From contig OZ022256.1 of NCBI GenBank assembly GCA_963978905.1, forward strand, positions 52,500,001-52,564,000: 64,000 bases of DNA. The letters are read 5' to 3'. Of this stretch, positions 44,593 to 57,285 are shown one piece after another. The stretch is from Trichostrongylus colubriformis. Its lineage: Eukaryota > Nematoda > Chromadorea > Rhabditida > Trichostrongylidae. The notes under the pieces are model-generated. The model ran no database searches and had not been told where the DNA came from. It saw only the letters and a list, made by a program, of their open reading frames with translations. Both the position numbers and the translations under genes were made by a program. Positions within the stretch are counted from its first letter, which is position 1. Each line of letters starts with the position of its first letter.

Positions 44593-46874
44593 TTAGGTCG
44601 TGGCAAAAATAATAACCATTCCACTGATCATAATTCATTGAAAACTTTGGCAAGATAAAAATTTAATATATCGTTCGGAAGCAAATTTTCCAAGCTATCG
44701 TACATTTTTCCATTTTCCTGCCACGCTTTCTTCTACCATTTTGGGTCACCCGCGAGGATATTGTCGAGCGCGAAATTCGACTCATCATCTTCACTAGTAC
44801 AAACTCGGCCATAGTGCTGCGGTACCGATATAGGTAGCAGATATGATGTCATCACGTTGTAGTAAATGCGTTATGTATGTTATCTTGTGTTATGACTTAA
44901 ACATGTGATCTGTTCCTACAATACGGTGTGTTATTCTATTGCTGGGTTAATGTCTTGCTATTGTGGGGTTGATCAGAGAGTGTACTGTGTGCATAGCGAA
45001 GAGTTGGAGAAAGCCTCATGGTCCAGAGAAGAGCTGGAGCCCCCTTGGTCCCCGGGGTAGGTCCGCCGAATCAGACGCGGATGTCCTGGTGAGGCGTAGG
45101 GATCCGATCGGATCCTGATCCAAAAGGCATGAGCGACGGGAGTTTGAGAGCGGGTGTACCACCGATGACCGACATGATGAAAGTTCATCCGTGACAATAA
45201 GCTTACTATGAATGCTATACACCCGAACAATATCTCATACTTGCATTTCTTTCTGATCCCTTGTTTTCAGTTCATATTGATACTACCCATTCCAGATACA
45301 GACCTGTCCCTCAAGGTGAAATTCTCTCTTAAACTCTTTACAATAGTTACACCATGAATTGTTCGATATTATTAGGTATTTTGAAGTCGAATGTATTGCT
45401 TTTGCTGACGTTAAAATTCACAAACAAATTAGAACTACTGGTGACTGTATCATTCTCCCTTTTAAAGACAGCATTAGGGGTAATGTGGTAATGAAGAAAT
45501 CCTTACAAGAAGCCACTCACATGGTAGTCCTAGGCCTAAGAAAGCTATCTGTGGCGAAATCCCGGTGAAAAAGCTGTAGAAGCGCTGCAAGTGTCGCAAC
45601 CGTCCAACTGTCCCGCCTCTTGCATACAGCGATCCCGCCTCCCGATGACGTGATTTCCGATTGACTGGGGTGGGAGCGGCCAAGGAGATGCGGCAGGATC
45701 GAAGGTTTTGCGGCGCGCTTTCGCAGTTTTAGCTTGAAGCTCACTCCAAAAAGTAGATGCTGTCGTATTTCCAAGCATTCCCTTGTGTTTATTTGGCAAC
45801 ATGCCAATGGAAAACTAGATCAGACTACCCGCCTCTTGTCGGACAGGTCGTCCGCGTGAGAATCAACAGTGGAAAGGGGGTCCTATTTCTCGGGTTTTTC
45901 GCCATTTCCATCCGTTTTTTCTCCACTGTCCTGTGATCTCGACTTTCATATGCACTATCTTTTACTTTTCCTGACTTTCCCCTAATGCTGCCTTTAAATC
46001 GCTCTATCTGTCAATTTCTTCCTGTAGTTATTCAGCTTAAGTACTATTGCTGATACTACAACCATTTAATTTTTTGTAACTATAATGTCATAAGCGGTTG
46101 CTTGTTACCTGCTGTCTTATTTTGGATTTATCACATAATATATTCCGCAGGAGTTGACTAAGCACCAGCTATCTCGTCGTCTTGAGTTCTAATCGTCTAG
46201 TCTTTTGCGGGACAAAACGATCCTTTCTGCAACGCTTTGTAACGTGTGACAAAAAATGGATTTGCTACAACAATAGACGACGGTTTGAACAGTGGTTAGA
46301 TCACGACGAAGCTTCCAAACATTTTCCAAAGCTGGAGTTGCACCATAAAAGGTCATGGTGACTAACTGGTTGTCTATAGCCGGTCTTAACTCGCTACACT
46401 CCTGGCTCCAGAAAAAACCATCACAGCGGAGAATTACTGAGAAGAAATCTAAGAAAGTGCACCAAAAATTGCATCGGATGCAGCCGGTACTTATCTGTAA
46501 AAGGCCATCCTACTCCATGACAATGCCCGACCGCATGTCTAATTGATGACAACAAAAAAATTATGTACTGGAATATGAAACTCTCGACCATTCTCTGAAC
46601 TCCGTTTTCTTCCCTATGGATTATCACTTCTCCAAGCATTTCGAAATTTTCTTACGTAAAAATGCTTTCAAAATCAAGATGACGTAGAAAAGGCACTCAG
46701 CGATTCCGTCGTTTCCAGAACTCTGGAATTTTGGGCTGCTGGATTACCTAAACTGCCTTCTTGTTGACAGAAGTGCTTTAGTCTTTTTAGCTTTTATTTC
46801 GGGTGAAATTCTGAAGTGAGTTGTGATATTTTGAAATATTTGCATCAAAACGGTCATTATTTTCCACGACCTGA
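44593..46874 (+). mobile_element. Mariner element, decayed and probably interrupted
   Basis: Possible ends TTAGGTCGTGGCAAAAATAA (44593) and GGTCATTATTTTCCACGACCTGA (to 46874), both beside TA. At 46245-46775 the plus strand encodes a broken transposase: RRRFEQWLDHDEASKHFPKL, then KVMVTNWLSIAGL, a frame change, and LHDNARPH-like sequence followed by stops. The 2.28-kb span is about 1 kb longer than a normal mariner, so 44.7-46.2 kb probably contains inserted DNA. I saw no gene there. Confidence 0.6.
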
Positions 46875-48140
46875 TATGTGTGGTTCAACAAAATAATAAT
46901 GTGGTCAAAATGTTGGAACACAAATAGATTTTATACCAGCCACAAGAACAGAGACACCTCTTTATGAGTGGGTCGTACTCTGAATGGGCTGTGCTTTTTA
47001 AAATGTGTGGATGGGTCAGGGCTTAGCAATTTATTCGTGCAACTCACTGTGCGCACCATATAGCATTCGAGTCCCTAACGATTCTCAGGTTAAGTACAGT
47101 GGCGCATCACAAAAATGAAACATCGGATTCGAACGGAGCCTTCCTGACCACTCATATTTTCCATTATTTTTCTCATCCCATAATAAAAAAGGAAAATGCC
47201 AAAAGACCTAAAATGTTGGCATAACAAAAATGTCAAGAATGGATTGTTTCGCTGTTCGAGAAGCACCGCATCTTTCTCATGATACTACCGTCAGACTTTG
47301 CGAGTTCGCGAGCTTGCGATTTTACTATTCCGCAGTGTCAGGAATTCACATATGTCATAGCAAGAAGCTCAAGATTACAAAATCAAGGAAAGCTCAGTAC
47401 CACAAATTCGCAGGATCTCGGTTAGTTCAACTTTAACAATAGTTCTCTCAGATCGAGCTCTTTTCTTTGCCACACGAGGCATTTCGAGTGTCTCGACCGT
47501 ATCGTCTTCGTATGAAGCACAAAGAACTCGAGGCTTTCGATTTGTAAAGTACCCAAATAAGTGTCTTTTCCTACACAGTAGAGTTTTTAGCAGAAATCAT
47601 TTCAGAAAAGCTCTCAAACGACCTAGTGAGACAACATACTCACCGCTTGTGAAGAGCGCAAGCTCACAACTACTGTTAGCGACATTTTACTAAGCAGGTA
47701 CTAAGCAGAATACACCGAAGTGGAAGAGTTTTAACAGGATTGGGGTGTCGTTGCTACAGAAACCAGCGATGGTCCCTAGCTAGATGATAAGCGGATTACG
47801 CCGTTAGCTAATCTCACTGAATAGAAAAATATGATGGAATTCGTGTAAGCAATATAAGAGTTACAGTGATAAAATACTTAGTAACACCACAAAATCGTCA
47901 CTAGTTACCGATACTGTAGAAGTTATGTACTGTGTTGGAAAGGGGTTGTATTCGGGTTTTTGTCGGAGATGGTATTGTGAGGCCACCCCTCTCGACACCT
48001 GGGTAAGCCCTGCTACTTAGTGATAGTTTTCGTAGAATTTTTCTCATTTCATCAAGTTGTCTTTATTATCATCTAATTGATTAAGTTTGAGCTGATGTTT
48101 CATGTTTGAGTAATAGTATGGTTCAATGCACGGTCGTATC
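46875..48140. other. Intergenic with a diverged MITE at 47287-47420
   Basis: 47287-47420 (CCGTCAGACTTTGCGAGTTC at the left) resembles the 39382 family with a decayed right end. Nothing else recognisable. Confidence 0.35.
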
Positions 48141-48142
48141 CA

Positions 48143-48148
48143 TTTATT
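48143..48148 (-). terminator. AATAAA signal of small secreted-family member 3
   Basis: AATAAA on the minus strand about 60 nt after the stop. The surrounding sequence (CCTGATAAAA, GACCGTGCAT) is conserved at the same place in the 62.6-kb paralogue. Confidence 0.65.
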
Positions 48149-48203
48149 GTGGTTTTATCAGGGATGTTATTACGCTTGGTTAGGCGCAATGTCGGTTCCA
48201 TTG

Positions 48204-49758
48204 CTATGTTCTAGTAGTAGAATTAACATTGAATGGACCGCCATTCCTGAGTTCCTTCCCTTCGCCATCGAGAACCGTCGTATTGCCATCAACCGTCTTA
48301 TACGTGTAGCTCTTGTCGTTGACGGTGATTTGGAGCACTTGAATGAAACGTCCTTCTTGTCTTCTAACGAATGTGTTTGTGTAGACTGTGGTGCTTTCTG
48401 GGTACGTGACTGTATAGCATCTTCCAGCAATCATTGCCGCTACCGAAGTGCTTCCATTGCTTGCGGAGATGGTCAGACCATAAGTGTTTTCGCCTGAGGA
48501 CCGATTGGAATCGAGTGGTCCTCCCTAAAATTGAACGAGTAGTGGCCGTTTTGAACCCTCAAAACCTCTTCAAGATGCTCAGATATACATCTTTTTATAA
48601 GATGCTCCGTCCGCATTGCGATAGCATCAAGATATGAAGAGAATAAGTAAGAAAGTTGCAAAAATGACAACAACCACAATACGCCCAGCGATTGATTTGA
48701 AAAATTTGATTTCAGCCCCGTTCTATGAGGCTTTGTCTGCGATCTGAAAATTTCCAAGAGGGATAATGACCTGGAGCCACCGGAAAAGCATTGTGTGGGT
48801 TAAAGTAGGTCAACCATTTAAAGGGTCTAGTACCAAAGCGGCCCCAAAAAAACATTTATCAGTATAAGTCTTGATCATTGATTTTAATTACTTTATTGAC
48901 CTGAGATTCAATGTGCTTTTGGCTACCCTGTGTGGTTTTCGCTTTAGAATTGAACCCTAGTTTGGGTGTTATGGACTGACTACAGTTCATTTTTGTCATT
49001 CAGCCTGATTCACTGATGGTATTTGATATGCATTTGCATGTAAGTATAAGCGGCGACAGAAGTTCCTTGATCTCTATCACAATAGGTACAACCTCCCATT
49101 TAACTTAGATATATGACAGAGAGAAAGTGGGTGAATAAGCCACTAACGCACGGAAGCAAAGAAGGAAAGAAATTATGTTTGTGCACGAATTTAATCGAGT
49201 GTGAGACTTGTGAGACGTCGCATATACCGTGTGCTTCATGAAAGGCTGGAAAGAATGGAAGAAATCGCGGCTCAGATTTTATCGAGGCCTTGCATGGATC
49301 ACGAAGCAGTTGGTGTTCTCATAATGAATAGGAGTGGAATCAAAGCCGAGAAATGAGTTATCGCCTCCTCCAAATCGGCTCGGAAGGTCGGGAACGGCTT
49401 AGGTTCAGGGTTTTGAATGTTTACTTCGATTTTCCTTTCGCATTCGAAGTATTCAACATCGCCAAAAATTATACTGAACGTGATGAACGACGACGATTAA
49501 CCTGCACTGGGCACTCAGTTGCATTTGAAGCTAACACTGCAGCTATGTGCTGACAGTAATTGAGAAGGTTATATTGAGCAGAATCACTCTATCAGTGATT
49601 ACGGCCTCTTGCAGCTACCTTTATAGCACATCGCACCTGTCCGTAATTCTGCTTCTTTTCAAATATACAAAAAATAAATTCATAAGGAAAACACGAACCT
49701 GCAGTTGAGCTCTACCTGTGAGTAGAAAGACAAGAGAAAGTACCGTAGTGTAATACAT
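48204..49758 (-). CDS. Small secreted-family protein, complete two-exon gene (member 3)
   Basis: Exon 1 (49758-49699) encodes exactly a 20-residue signal peptide (MYYTTVLSLVFLLTGRAQLQ). A GT donor (GTTCGT) leads over a 1,174-bp intron to exon 2 (48524-48204) in phase 0, opening GGPLDSNRSSGENTYGLTIS. The module has a TSVAAMIAGRCYTVTYPEST block, VLQITVNDKSYTYKTVDGN and a terminal LRNGGPFNVNSTTRT. Total 126 aa, one Cys in the mature part. TATAAAT lies about 40 nt upstream of the ATG, and AATAAA follows the stop. The upstream, intron, coding and 3' flanks all resemble the 62.6-kb gene. Function unknown: the Thr/Val-rich alternating pattern suggests beta-strand structure. Confidence 0.8.
48550..48636 (-). 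repeat. Truncated GCTATCGCAATG MITE in intron of member 3
   Basis: GATGCTCAGATATACATCTT and CATTGCGATAGCATC match the MITE family and correspond to the element just upstream of exon 2 in the 62.6-kb paralogue, so the insertion predates the duplication. Confidence 0.6.
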
Positions 49759-49794
49759 TTCCACTGACAGTGGTGCACGATGCTAAATGGACAC

Positions 49795-49801
49795 ATTTAT
49801 A
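49795..49801 (-). promoter_or_regulatory. TATA box of small secreted-family member 3
   Basis: TATAAAT on the minus strand, about 40 nt before the start codon. The same element stands at the same distance in the 60.6-kb paralogue. Confidence 0.6.
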
Positions 49802-50690
49802 CCTCGACTTCAAAGCTAAAATCAATAAATTGTGAGTCATAAGTTCAACAAAAAATCGCGTGTTGATGAGAGTTAGCTGATTTTATTCCAGGTATTATGG
49901 ATGAATCACATCTGTACTTGCAGATTGCGTCACCACAGGTCACGCTATCGTACTATGTGGAGTACCACACATGGGATTCACAAAAAAGCAGTACAAGCAA
50001 ACTTTTCCTGCTATTACTCAGTGTGAGCTGAGTCATGCGATCACCTGGTCGTACCGTATCTTCGCTTCAGCCAACTGGCTGTCATACGTCAAACGACGTG
50101 CCCTCTTTTGATTTTGGTGAACGTATAGTTACACAAATAAACAATCTTTACTAAATGACTTGGTACCGACCAAATACACTCACTTTATAAGTCACCCGCT
50201 TTATAAATCGCATAATTTTCAAACAACCCCCCCCCCGCTCTTCCTACTAATTCCAATTTTATTCAACATGCTGATCTATGTTAACTCGAAAAAAAAGACT
50301 ACAGGGGTCCTACTAATCCCTTTTCCATTTCTCCTTTTTACTTACTTTCTTTCTTCCATTTACTTTCTTATTCGCACCTTTTCTTTTCGTCTTCACTCCA
50401 TTTCTTTTCCATTTCGTTTTCATTTCTCTTTCGTCACCAATGATTCTTCTTCACAAAATCCTTTACACTCTTCAAACAAGAGGTCATTATCTCTTTAAAG
50501 AACGTGGCTCCTTTGTTAGGGTTATAAAAATGGTTACTAACACAGTGGTATTCACAAAGCCTTCTAAAGGGTCAATAAGCTCCTATTTGAGACCTTTCTT
50601 TACTAACAACAGCTGCTTGCGAATGCTGAGGGCGATCTTCTGTTCGAACTTTCCCTTAGTACGAGGCTGACCCATGCTTTCACCACAGCC
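49802..50690. other. Intergenic, pyrimidine-rich tract
   Basis: 50220-50420 is strongly T/C-rich on the plus strand; the open frames there are composition effects. No gene recognised. Confidence 0.4.
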
Positions 50691-50739
50691 CATTTTATTA
50701 CAAGGTACTACTAATAGTTATTATATATCCAAATTTTGA

Positions 50740-51765
50740 CAGATGCAAGGTAAATGGAAGATACAATTTAGAAAGTTTTGGTACCAGAAACTCTTCCAGA
50801 GTCTGTAGCTCAAAATGCAGCAAATATCTGATAGGTAGAAATGATTATAATACATAATTCCCAACACAACTGAGTTGAAAATAAAGACGCATACATTTGA
50901 ACAAGCTTACGTAGGTTCAACCTCTAGAAAGTGAAAAATGGAATCAAAGAGAACCTATTTCACATATATAACAGTAATTTAATTCTGCTGGAAACAAAGA
51001 TGAAATTACATTACAAAGCAAGGAGGACTTCTGGATTATATTGCTGATCAAGGCTTTCCCATTCGGAAATAATGATTGCAATAAGGCATGCTGTAATATT
51101 CCCAGTATCACTGCTCCCCTACTTATGAACCAGAACATCTGTATTCCACACTCAGATCCTCAGGAAATGGGAAAGAAGAGGTGAGAAAAATGATAAAGAC
51201 ACAATTAGAACAAAATACCAATTTAGAAGTAGGCAAATTTATTAATACCTCGCATAACCAAACCGATGGCAAAGTAATCAAAGGAGAACTGCATAGCTTA
51301 ACCAAAAAAAGCTATTGCACAAATTATGAATCTATGTTACAGGGACTCACTCCTTGCTTATACACCTGATGACAAGAAATTATTGTTGCTCTATTTATTA
51401 TGCAATTTTCAGTTTGAAAATCTCCAACAGGATATTTCCAAAAACAAGGGTAATGGTAATTGTAGCCTGCCAACAACCTTTATACACCAAGTTTTCGATT
51501 ATATCAATAACAACGAAATTCTAAACTCCTGCGGTTTTAAAAAATGATTCAAAGCAATACTACAATACAATATGTTCCATTCAGAGTGGCGCATGAATAC
51601 AAGAACTATCAAGGAAAACTTTTTATTGATACTTCTGTTGCTTGCCTTTTTGAATGGTGGATTAGAAACCAATCCATCAAATACTAGTATAAAGTATACT
51701 GAAAAATTGAAAGATTTCTTTGAAAAACTCTCAAATATAGTGCAATGGATGAATGCATAAATTTC
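50740..51765 (+). pseudogene. AT-rich decayed coding tract of unknown origin
   Basis: Successive plus-strand frames look protein-coding but are broken by stops and frame changes: about 50743-50850 (NGRYNLESFGTRNSSRVC), 50985-51180 (EDFWIILLIKAFPFGNN), 51125-51369 (MIKTQLEQNTNLEVGKFINT), 51360-51547 (DKKLLLLYLLCNFQFENLQQ) and 51572-51760 (SIKYTEKLKDFFEKLSNIV). Codons are much more A/T-biased than in the two real genes nearby, and no intron is apparent. I do not recognise the protein. It could be a transferred, viral or mobile-element sequence. Confidence 0.4.
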
Positions 51766-52547
51766 CAAAATAAAATATCACCACCATTTGACAACTGCTT
51801 ACATACATTCTTCATACAATAACTTCCTCGACGTAATAGACAATAAGGAGTACCTGTCGATATAGTAAAAAGTAGAAAATGGTACCTGTAAATAACACGG
51901 ATGATTAAATTATTATGAAGATGGTAAGGATTATGCGAAATTTACTTCACTGTGGTGAACTCCCCAGCTTTAACGGTCAACAGAATAGGCAAGAAAGTGT
52001 TTCATCTAGTAAAGTAAGGAAAATGGTAGTCTTATATAGTTTTTCAGAAGGCGTAGTTTCCAATTAAGTGAGAATGAAACATTTCAGGACTCATATATTT
52101 GTAGAACTTGAATGATTTCGAATAAAAATACGCATTAAACATTGATTTTTATCCCTTCCCTTATTGAAAAGCATAGCGCTCATGAGGAATGAAAACGACA
52201 GTGCCATACCCAACGAGTGATCTTATTATGTGCTCTAGGCTTGTAAAAGAACATTGGGGTTCTAAGTATAGCCCCTTAAACACACTGTGGGTGGGGTAGT
52301 TTGCCTTTCTGGCAATCTCCTCACAGTGAGCATCAAACTAGTTGCCAGGGGTCATCGAAAATTCCAGATCAGTATTTTTGTAGACCTATTGGATTGATGA
52401 GTCTTCAATATGATGAGTATACACTTCACATCACCACTACCTTGGACCATAACGCATAAATTCTGTTCCTTCTGTGACAGAGGAAGGCACCATTCTTTCG
52501 ATCAAGAGGATGAGGTATCGAGGGCGCGTTGAAGAATGGTACAATCA
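51766..52547. other. Intergenic, AT-rich
   Basis: No feature recognised. Composition resembles the preceding tract to about 52200. Confidence 0.35.
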
Positions 52548-52907
52548 TCATGATCTCAATTTGTTTGTGAATTTAACATCATCAGCTAAAGCAAAACGTT
52601 TGATTCCTCCAGACATATAATGTCCGGCAATGTATGGTGTAAATATTGAAAATAGTTGGTAGGAAAACTCCACTTCGAGGGACACCGCTGAGTACAAGTT
52701 CATATCTGGAGTAGGCAGTATTAATGTGATATGAAAGCAGCGATCACGAAGAAATGCATGTATCCATGAGATAATGCTTGGGGGTATGCCAGCCAAGCTT
52801 ATCCAATAACTTGATATGGGGGACCTTGTCAAAAGCTTTTGCAGAACCAGGTAGATAATATCAGTGAGGGTATCTCGTGACTATATTGAGTCAGTTCGTT
52901 CATAGTA
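52548..52907 (-). mobile_element. LINE reverse transcriptase fragment (CR1-like), downstream part
   Basis: Minus-strand frame with reverse-transcriptase landmarks: IPPSIISWIHAFLRDRCFHI, an FSIFTPYIAG block, and RFALADDVKF where the FADD active-site motif should be. Several stops and one small shift, so inactive. Its 5' continuation is separated by the 1.2-kb transposon at 52908-54119 and resumes at about 54122-54165. Confidence 0.7.
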
Positions 52908-54119
52908 TACAGTGCGTTTCATAATTATAAGGTCAACCTCAAATTTTCGGTTTTCAAGAGAGGCAGCTGACCGAAAATTTTTCGAATATTTTTTATAGAT
53001 TCCTCACCACAGAAAACCTTCCTATTCTAGTTTTGATAACATTAGCTTTCAGCCCAACATTTTTATGAATATTTTCTCATTTTTGTGCCGTTCCATAATT
53101 ATAAGGTCACCCCGAAGAAACAGAGAATTTGCTAGATTTAACAGCGCATGCGGAGGAGCTTATGATCTGTGGCCCTCTCCTGTTTGAGAACGACATTAAC
53201 AAGTAGATTCGGTGAACTAGAAACTAAATTTCGGAGAACCTCACCACAGATATTGTTCCAGTCTTCAAAGATTGCCTGTTTGGGCAGTTTTGCTTCCCAG
53301 AATTGACAATTATCAGGGTAAATATTTGAGGTGATGTCTTCTAGATCTCTCTAATAAAACTGAGACCATGACTACATGTTATCTATGGCTCAGAGTGCGT
53401 ATTTCGGGACTTTAACCGCAATTACGTTGAATGACCTACGTGAGCAACAGCATTGCCATACTTTAATACGCAATTGTGAAGAGCCGATCGGCTCCAAAAG
53501 GCAACTGATTTCTTCGTAGGATCTTCTAGCAGTCTCTGGAGTCTATTCTGCAGGTGTCGGAGGCAAGGTTCAGTGCAAGCTCACTGCCTTCACTTAATGA
53601 AGGAGGTGCTGTAGGAAGTGGTCCTCAAAATCCCTTTCTCGTAAATGACAATGATCTCACGTGGGAGTCCAGAGCATGAAAAACATGTGAAGACACTGAA
53701 TGACTCAAATGTTATCTAATTGAGCACAAGAAGCTTCCGATTTTTTTGGAATTACTTTCAAACTGAGCCTAGCACCATGAGAATCCAAAATCTGGGCTTT
53801 TCTCTCGGAACATAGCAGCTAGCCACAAGATGATTGAGCAGGTATCACGAAGATGTATTTGGAATACATATCTACTTCACACACTTGCTGGAGCCTCACC
53901 TTTTTTCTTTTTCCAGGGTGACCTTATAATTATGAAACGGTGCAAAAACCGAAAAATACTCTTAAAAACATAAGGTAAACGCGACTGCATCCAAAAACCG
54001 GATACGGGGGTTATTTCAAGTGAGGAATCCGTCTATGAGACTGAAAAGATTCCTTAATGGGGTGTTGTTGAAAAAACCTGAAATTCAGGGGTGACCTTAT
54101 AATTATGAAACGCACTGTA
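52908..54119. mobile_element. IR/DR-type DNA transposon (Tc1/mariner-like), non-autonomous, 1,212 bp
   Basis: Flanked by TA (52906-52907, 54120-54121). Outer ends TACAGTGCGTTTCATAATTA and TAATTATGAAACGCACTGTA. Each end repeats the 16-nt core CATAATTATAAGGTCA about 174 bp further in (52920 and 53094; 53919 and 54092 on the other strand), giving the IR/DR arrangement seen in Sleeping Beauty and Minos. The 800-bp middle has no transposase frame I can recognise. It is inserted into a LINE. Confidence 0.85.
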
Positions 54120-54165
54120 TAGCATGCCAGTCGCAGTAGATTTAGTTCTCTGAAGCCAATTATTG

Positions 54166-54390
54166 GAATACCAGTTGGGCTGGCGCACACTACTGCGCGC
54201 GTCACACATGGAAGCATTAGCAAAATTACATTGATCGATATTCATCACTACTATATATAATCCGTTTGTCTGTCTGTCTGTCTGCATATGTGTATGTATG
54301 TGTGTATGTGTATGTATGTGTATGTATGTGTGTATATGTATGTATGTGTATGTATGTGTGTATGTGTTTGTGTGTGTGTGCTTATTCAGT
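54166..54390. repeat. Helitron-like fragment and (TGTATG)n microsatellite
   Basis: CCAGTTGGGCTGGCGCAC, CTACTGCGCGCGTCACACA and then CTACTATATATAATCCG also occur at 63.1-63.8 kb. From about 54262 to 54386 there is TGTC then TGTATGTG microsatellite. The ACTATATATAAT end is reminiscent of Helitron 5' ends, but neither transposase nor 3' hairpin is proven. Confidence 0.45.
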
Positions 54391-54720
54391 AATTAAAGAT
54401 GAGGGCTCTTGTCAGAGGCTTTTGCAAAATCCAGGTAGATAATATAATGTGGGTACCCCCGTCACTGTATTGCGTCAAGTCACTCATAGTACATAGCATG
54501 GCAGTCACAGTAGTTTTGTTCACTGAAAGCCATGCTGAGTATTGGATACAATAGAATGCTCCTCCAAATGTTTCGATCTTCTTCTCTAGGACTTTTTCAA
54601 GGAGCCTGGTAAAGATCGAGATGATGGTAATCGGACAATAGTTTGCGAGTGAAGAAGAGGGTGTCTTTCTAGGTACTGGAGTAAGAAAAGACCATTCCAC
54701 CATCTAGATACCGCGGAACT
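54386..54720 (-). mobile_element. LINE reverse transcriptase fragment, second copy
   Basis: Minus-strand frame with the early reverse-transcriptase region (VPRKTPSSSLANYCPITIIS, IFTRLLEKVLEKKIE, VNKTTVTAMLCTMSD). It overlaps in content with the first copy (CTTTTGCAAAATCCAGGTAGATAAT here, CTTTTGCAGAACCAGGTAGATAAT at about 52838), so two LINE copies lie here. Confidence 0.7.
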
Positions 54721-57080
54721 CATGAAGCTGAGGTTATACTAAATTTACATTCCAGTGGACCAGTTGTGACGTGGGCTACCTTCTTAATGAATGGGAGGGA
54801 AAGTTTATCACGAGTGATTGAGTATTGATAGCCATGTATTATAATAAGTAAGTTATGATCTGAGCGGCAGAAAACCATAGTGAATCACTCATAACGGGAA
54901 GACTGAGGACACACAAACCGATGACAAGATAAATCTGGGAGTGAATCATGTTAAAACGATTGCATGAAAACACAGCTAATACTTCTACTTTAGCCTCAAC
55001 GATGATAGCAATTTTTCCGTAAGAAGTCATAAGCCTAGAAATTGATGACCAAGAAGTCTGTAGACCGTATTTCTATCTTTGCTCTGGATGACTCTTCTCC
55101 CTACTTTATTATAAAACTTCCAGGGAAATCTGAAGGATCAGCTTGTAAGGCTTTTAATCACTCCAACTTCCTGCAAATGACGTGCTACGGCTTGGTGTGC
55201 GCGTATGAGCTCCACACATCACAAATCTTTGTTGCTCCGATCGATCCCTCAGTGATGCGGCGATCGGCAAAACACGCATTCTGCCAAAATGGCAGTAGCA
55301 CCCCTTCGCTCCAGTCTTTCGGAGCTCCACGTCACGTCATTAGGAGCATCATAGCGTAGTCACTATCGATGACTGCAATAAATGATAATTTTCCGAACGG
55401 GTTTGAGTGGCCAATTCTCCCCTGGTCTTCAGGAGCAGTCTTTGTTTTTCGTATACATGATCAGTAACAGTGGACATGATACACATACATACATGATCAC
55501 TTTCAAAGCTCAATTGCTCAATGGATTCAAAGCTGGAACTCTTCAATATTAAAAAAACGTCATTATGATGTTTATTGCCTTGCCCTAACCTCATTCAATA
55601 TACAGTGGGCTGACCACTTGGATCATCTTTGAATAGTTCGCACCAAAAATGGCGGTGTACGCGCGGCTTCGTAATTGCCTGCGCAGTTTCAGTCGCAATT
55701 TCTGCCACACATGCCTTAATTAGCTTACGGTCTCACGTTTCTGATACGAGTACAGGTCTATGAGTCTTTTTATTTATTTCTTATTTGATAGATGAAGGGG
55801 TCATGGCAAATATATAATGAATAAATAACCTGGTTCTGAAGGTAGTGTGTATAGGACCGAGCATATCAACGCGCGAAAGGGCTCTAAATGGATAGAAATA
55901 TGTAGTTGTTACTCATCTTCGTAACGTGAGTGCAGTATTTGTTTTCATCAGTGCGGTGTCATCCCGTTAGTATAGTGGCATGGGTAATGAATACGTTACT
56001 ACCGCTATGTACTCATTCTAGCGACAGTGTTCATCGTGAATGAATGACCCACCACACCATTTTCCCAATCATGTGTTCGAGACTGTGGAGCCCTCAGCTG
56101 GGTAGCTATGAAGAATAAGATTCCACTTTATATTTATCGTCTCCTATTGCATACTATCACGTGCTTCATCGATTTGTACCACAATGTGCCAATCAGAAAA
56201 CCCACATCACTGCACACTTCATGTGTTGTGCCATTAACTGGAAGATCTGAAAAATAGCTGCTTTTCGTAGTTGTCGCTTTCCTATACTTGTTCACAGGTG
56301 CTATCACTGTCTATGATCTTCATTTAATGCCACCTTCACCACCTGCAGTTCATGGTCTGCAAGAGCATCCTTGTAACTTTAGTGCGGCGAGAGCTTGCGG
56401 AAAGGAAAACTTCTAGGCTTCGCTTTTATGCCAAGTGATCGAAATTTTTGGTCACATCCTATCGTCAATCTCATTTCCAGAACGATGATTCCTTCGGCAC
56501 TTGGTATCACGAAACTGATTAAAAAGGTTTCCTCAGGTTTATGGACTACTATGTAACATCTCTATATCTCTCTCCCTGTAATCGATATGCTATTAATCGA
56601 TAGGTTTTCTCTAGGAACAGTAGAGATTACCTTACACGTGTTCAATTCTTCTACAGACAAAAACAAGTGCCTCCATGAAGCCAGCTGTTCCATGTAAAAG
56701 GACCCTCTTCGCCCTTCAGATGGTCATCTTGAATTGATCGCTTTACTCATCTAGTTCTATGTATCTCCATTCCCAGCATTGTTTTCATTTACTCATTGAT
56801 AACCATTTGTATTTAGTTAGATTACCCAATTCAATTCGTATACCGCGTGGCAATTAATACAACAAATCCATATACTATCCAATATACTGTCTTACACAGT
56901 CGGCTCGTTTCGTTCGGGAAATTCGTCAAAGGCTCTGCATGTGAGTTGCAGAATTGTGAATGGCTATTACAGTCTAGTGACCTAGACTTAATGTCTTGAG
57001 ATGGAGGAGTACCTACTTGTCGGGTAGAGAATTAGACCAGCGGCTCCGCAGCAGTAATGTTTCTGGAGCATGATCAAACG
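54721..57080. other. Intergenic, no gene recognised
   Basis: A 105-residue frame at 55042-55359 lacks splice and family support. No repeat ends were clear. A tRNA-like string near 55968 is discussed among the rejected items. Confidence 0.4.
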
Positions 57081-57285
57081 ATGGTTACAGCAATGACTGG
57101 TGGTGAACGCTGCAACGCCACTTCTTCTGGTCAGCAGTGCAGTGCTCTACAACGAAAGTGATGGATGTTAACGAGAAATCTTCGTGGTATCTTACCATTA
57201 TAGCTATAAAATATAAGTTTACATTACCCTTGGTGGTCAGACGATCGTCACCAACCACAGGGCAGTTCCTCAACGACGTATGGCT
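57081..57285 (+). pseudogene. Small secreted-family copy, broken (member 4)
   Basis: Starts MVTAMTGGERCNATSSGQQC, matching MVTTMIGGERWNATLSCVNS at 43.1 kb, then stops at 57159-57161. The similarity continues at DNA level in another frame (ACAACGAAAGTGATGGATG; GTGGTCAGACGATCGTCACC). The antisense frame at 57085-57450 is a shadow of this. Confidence 0.6.

Noticed and set aside
55965..56040. tRNA-like start (CCCGTTAGTATAGTGG, similar to tRNA box A)
   Set aside because: No box B (GTTCNANNC) at the right distance and no acceptor stem pairing, so not called a tRNA gene.
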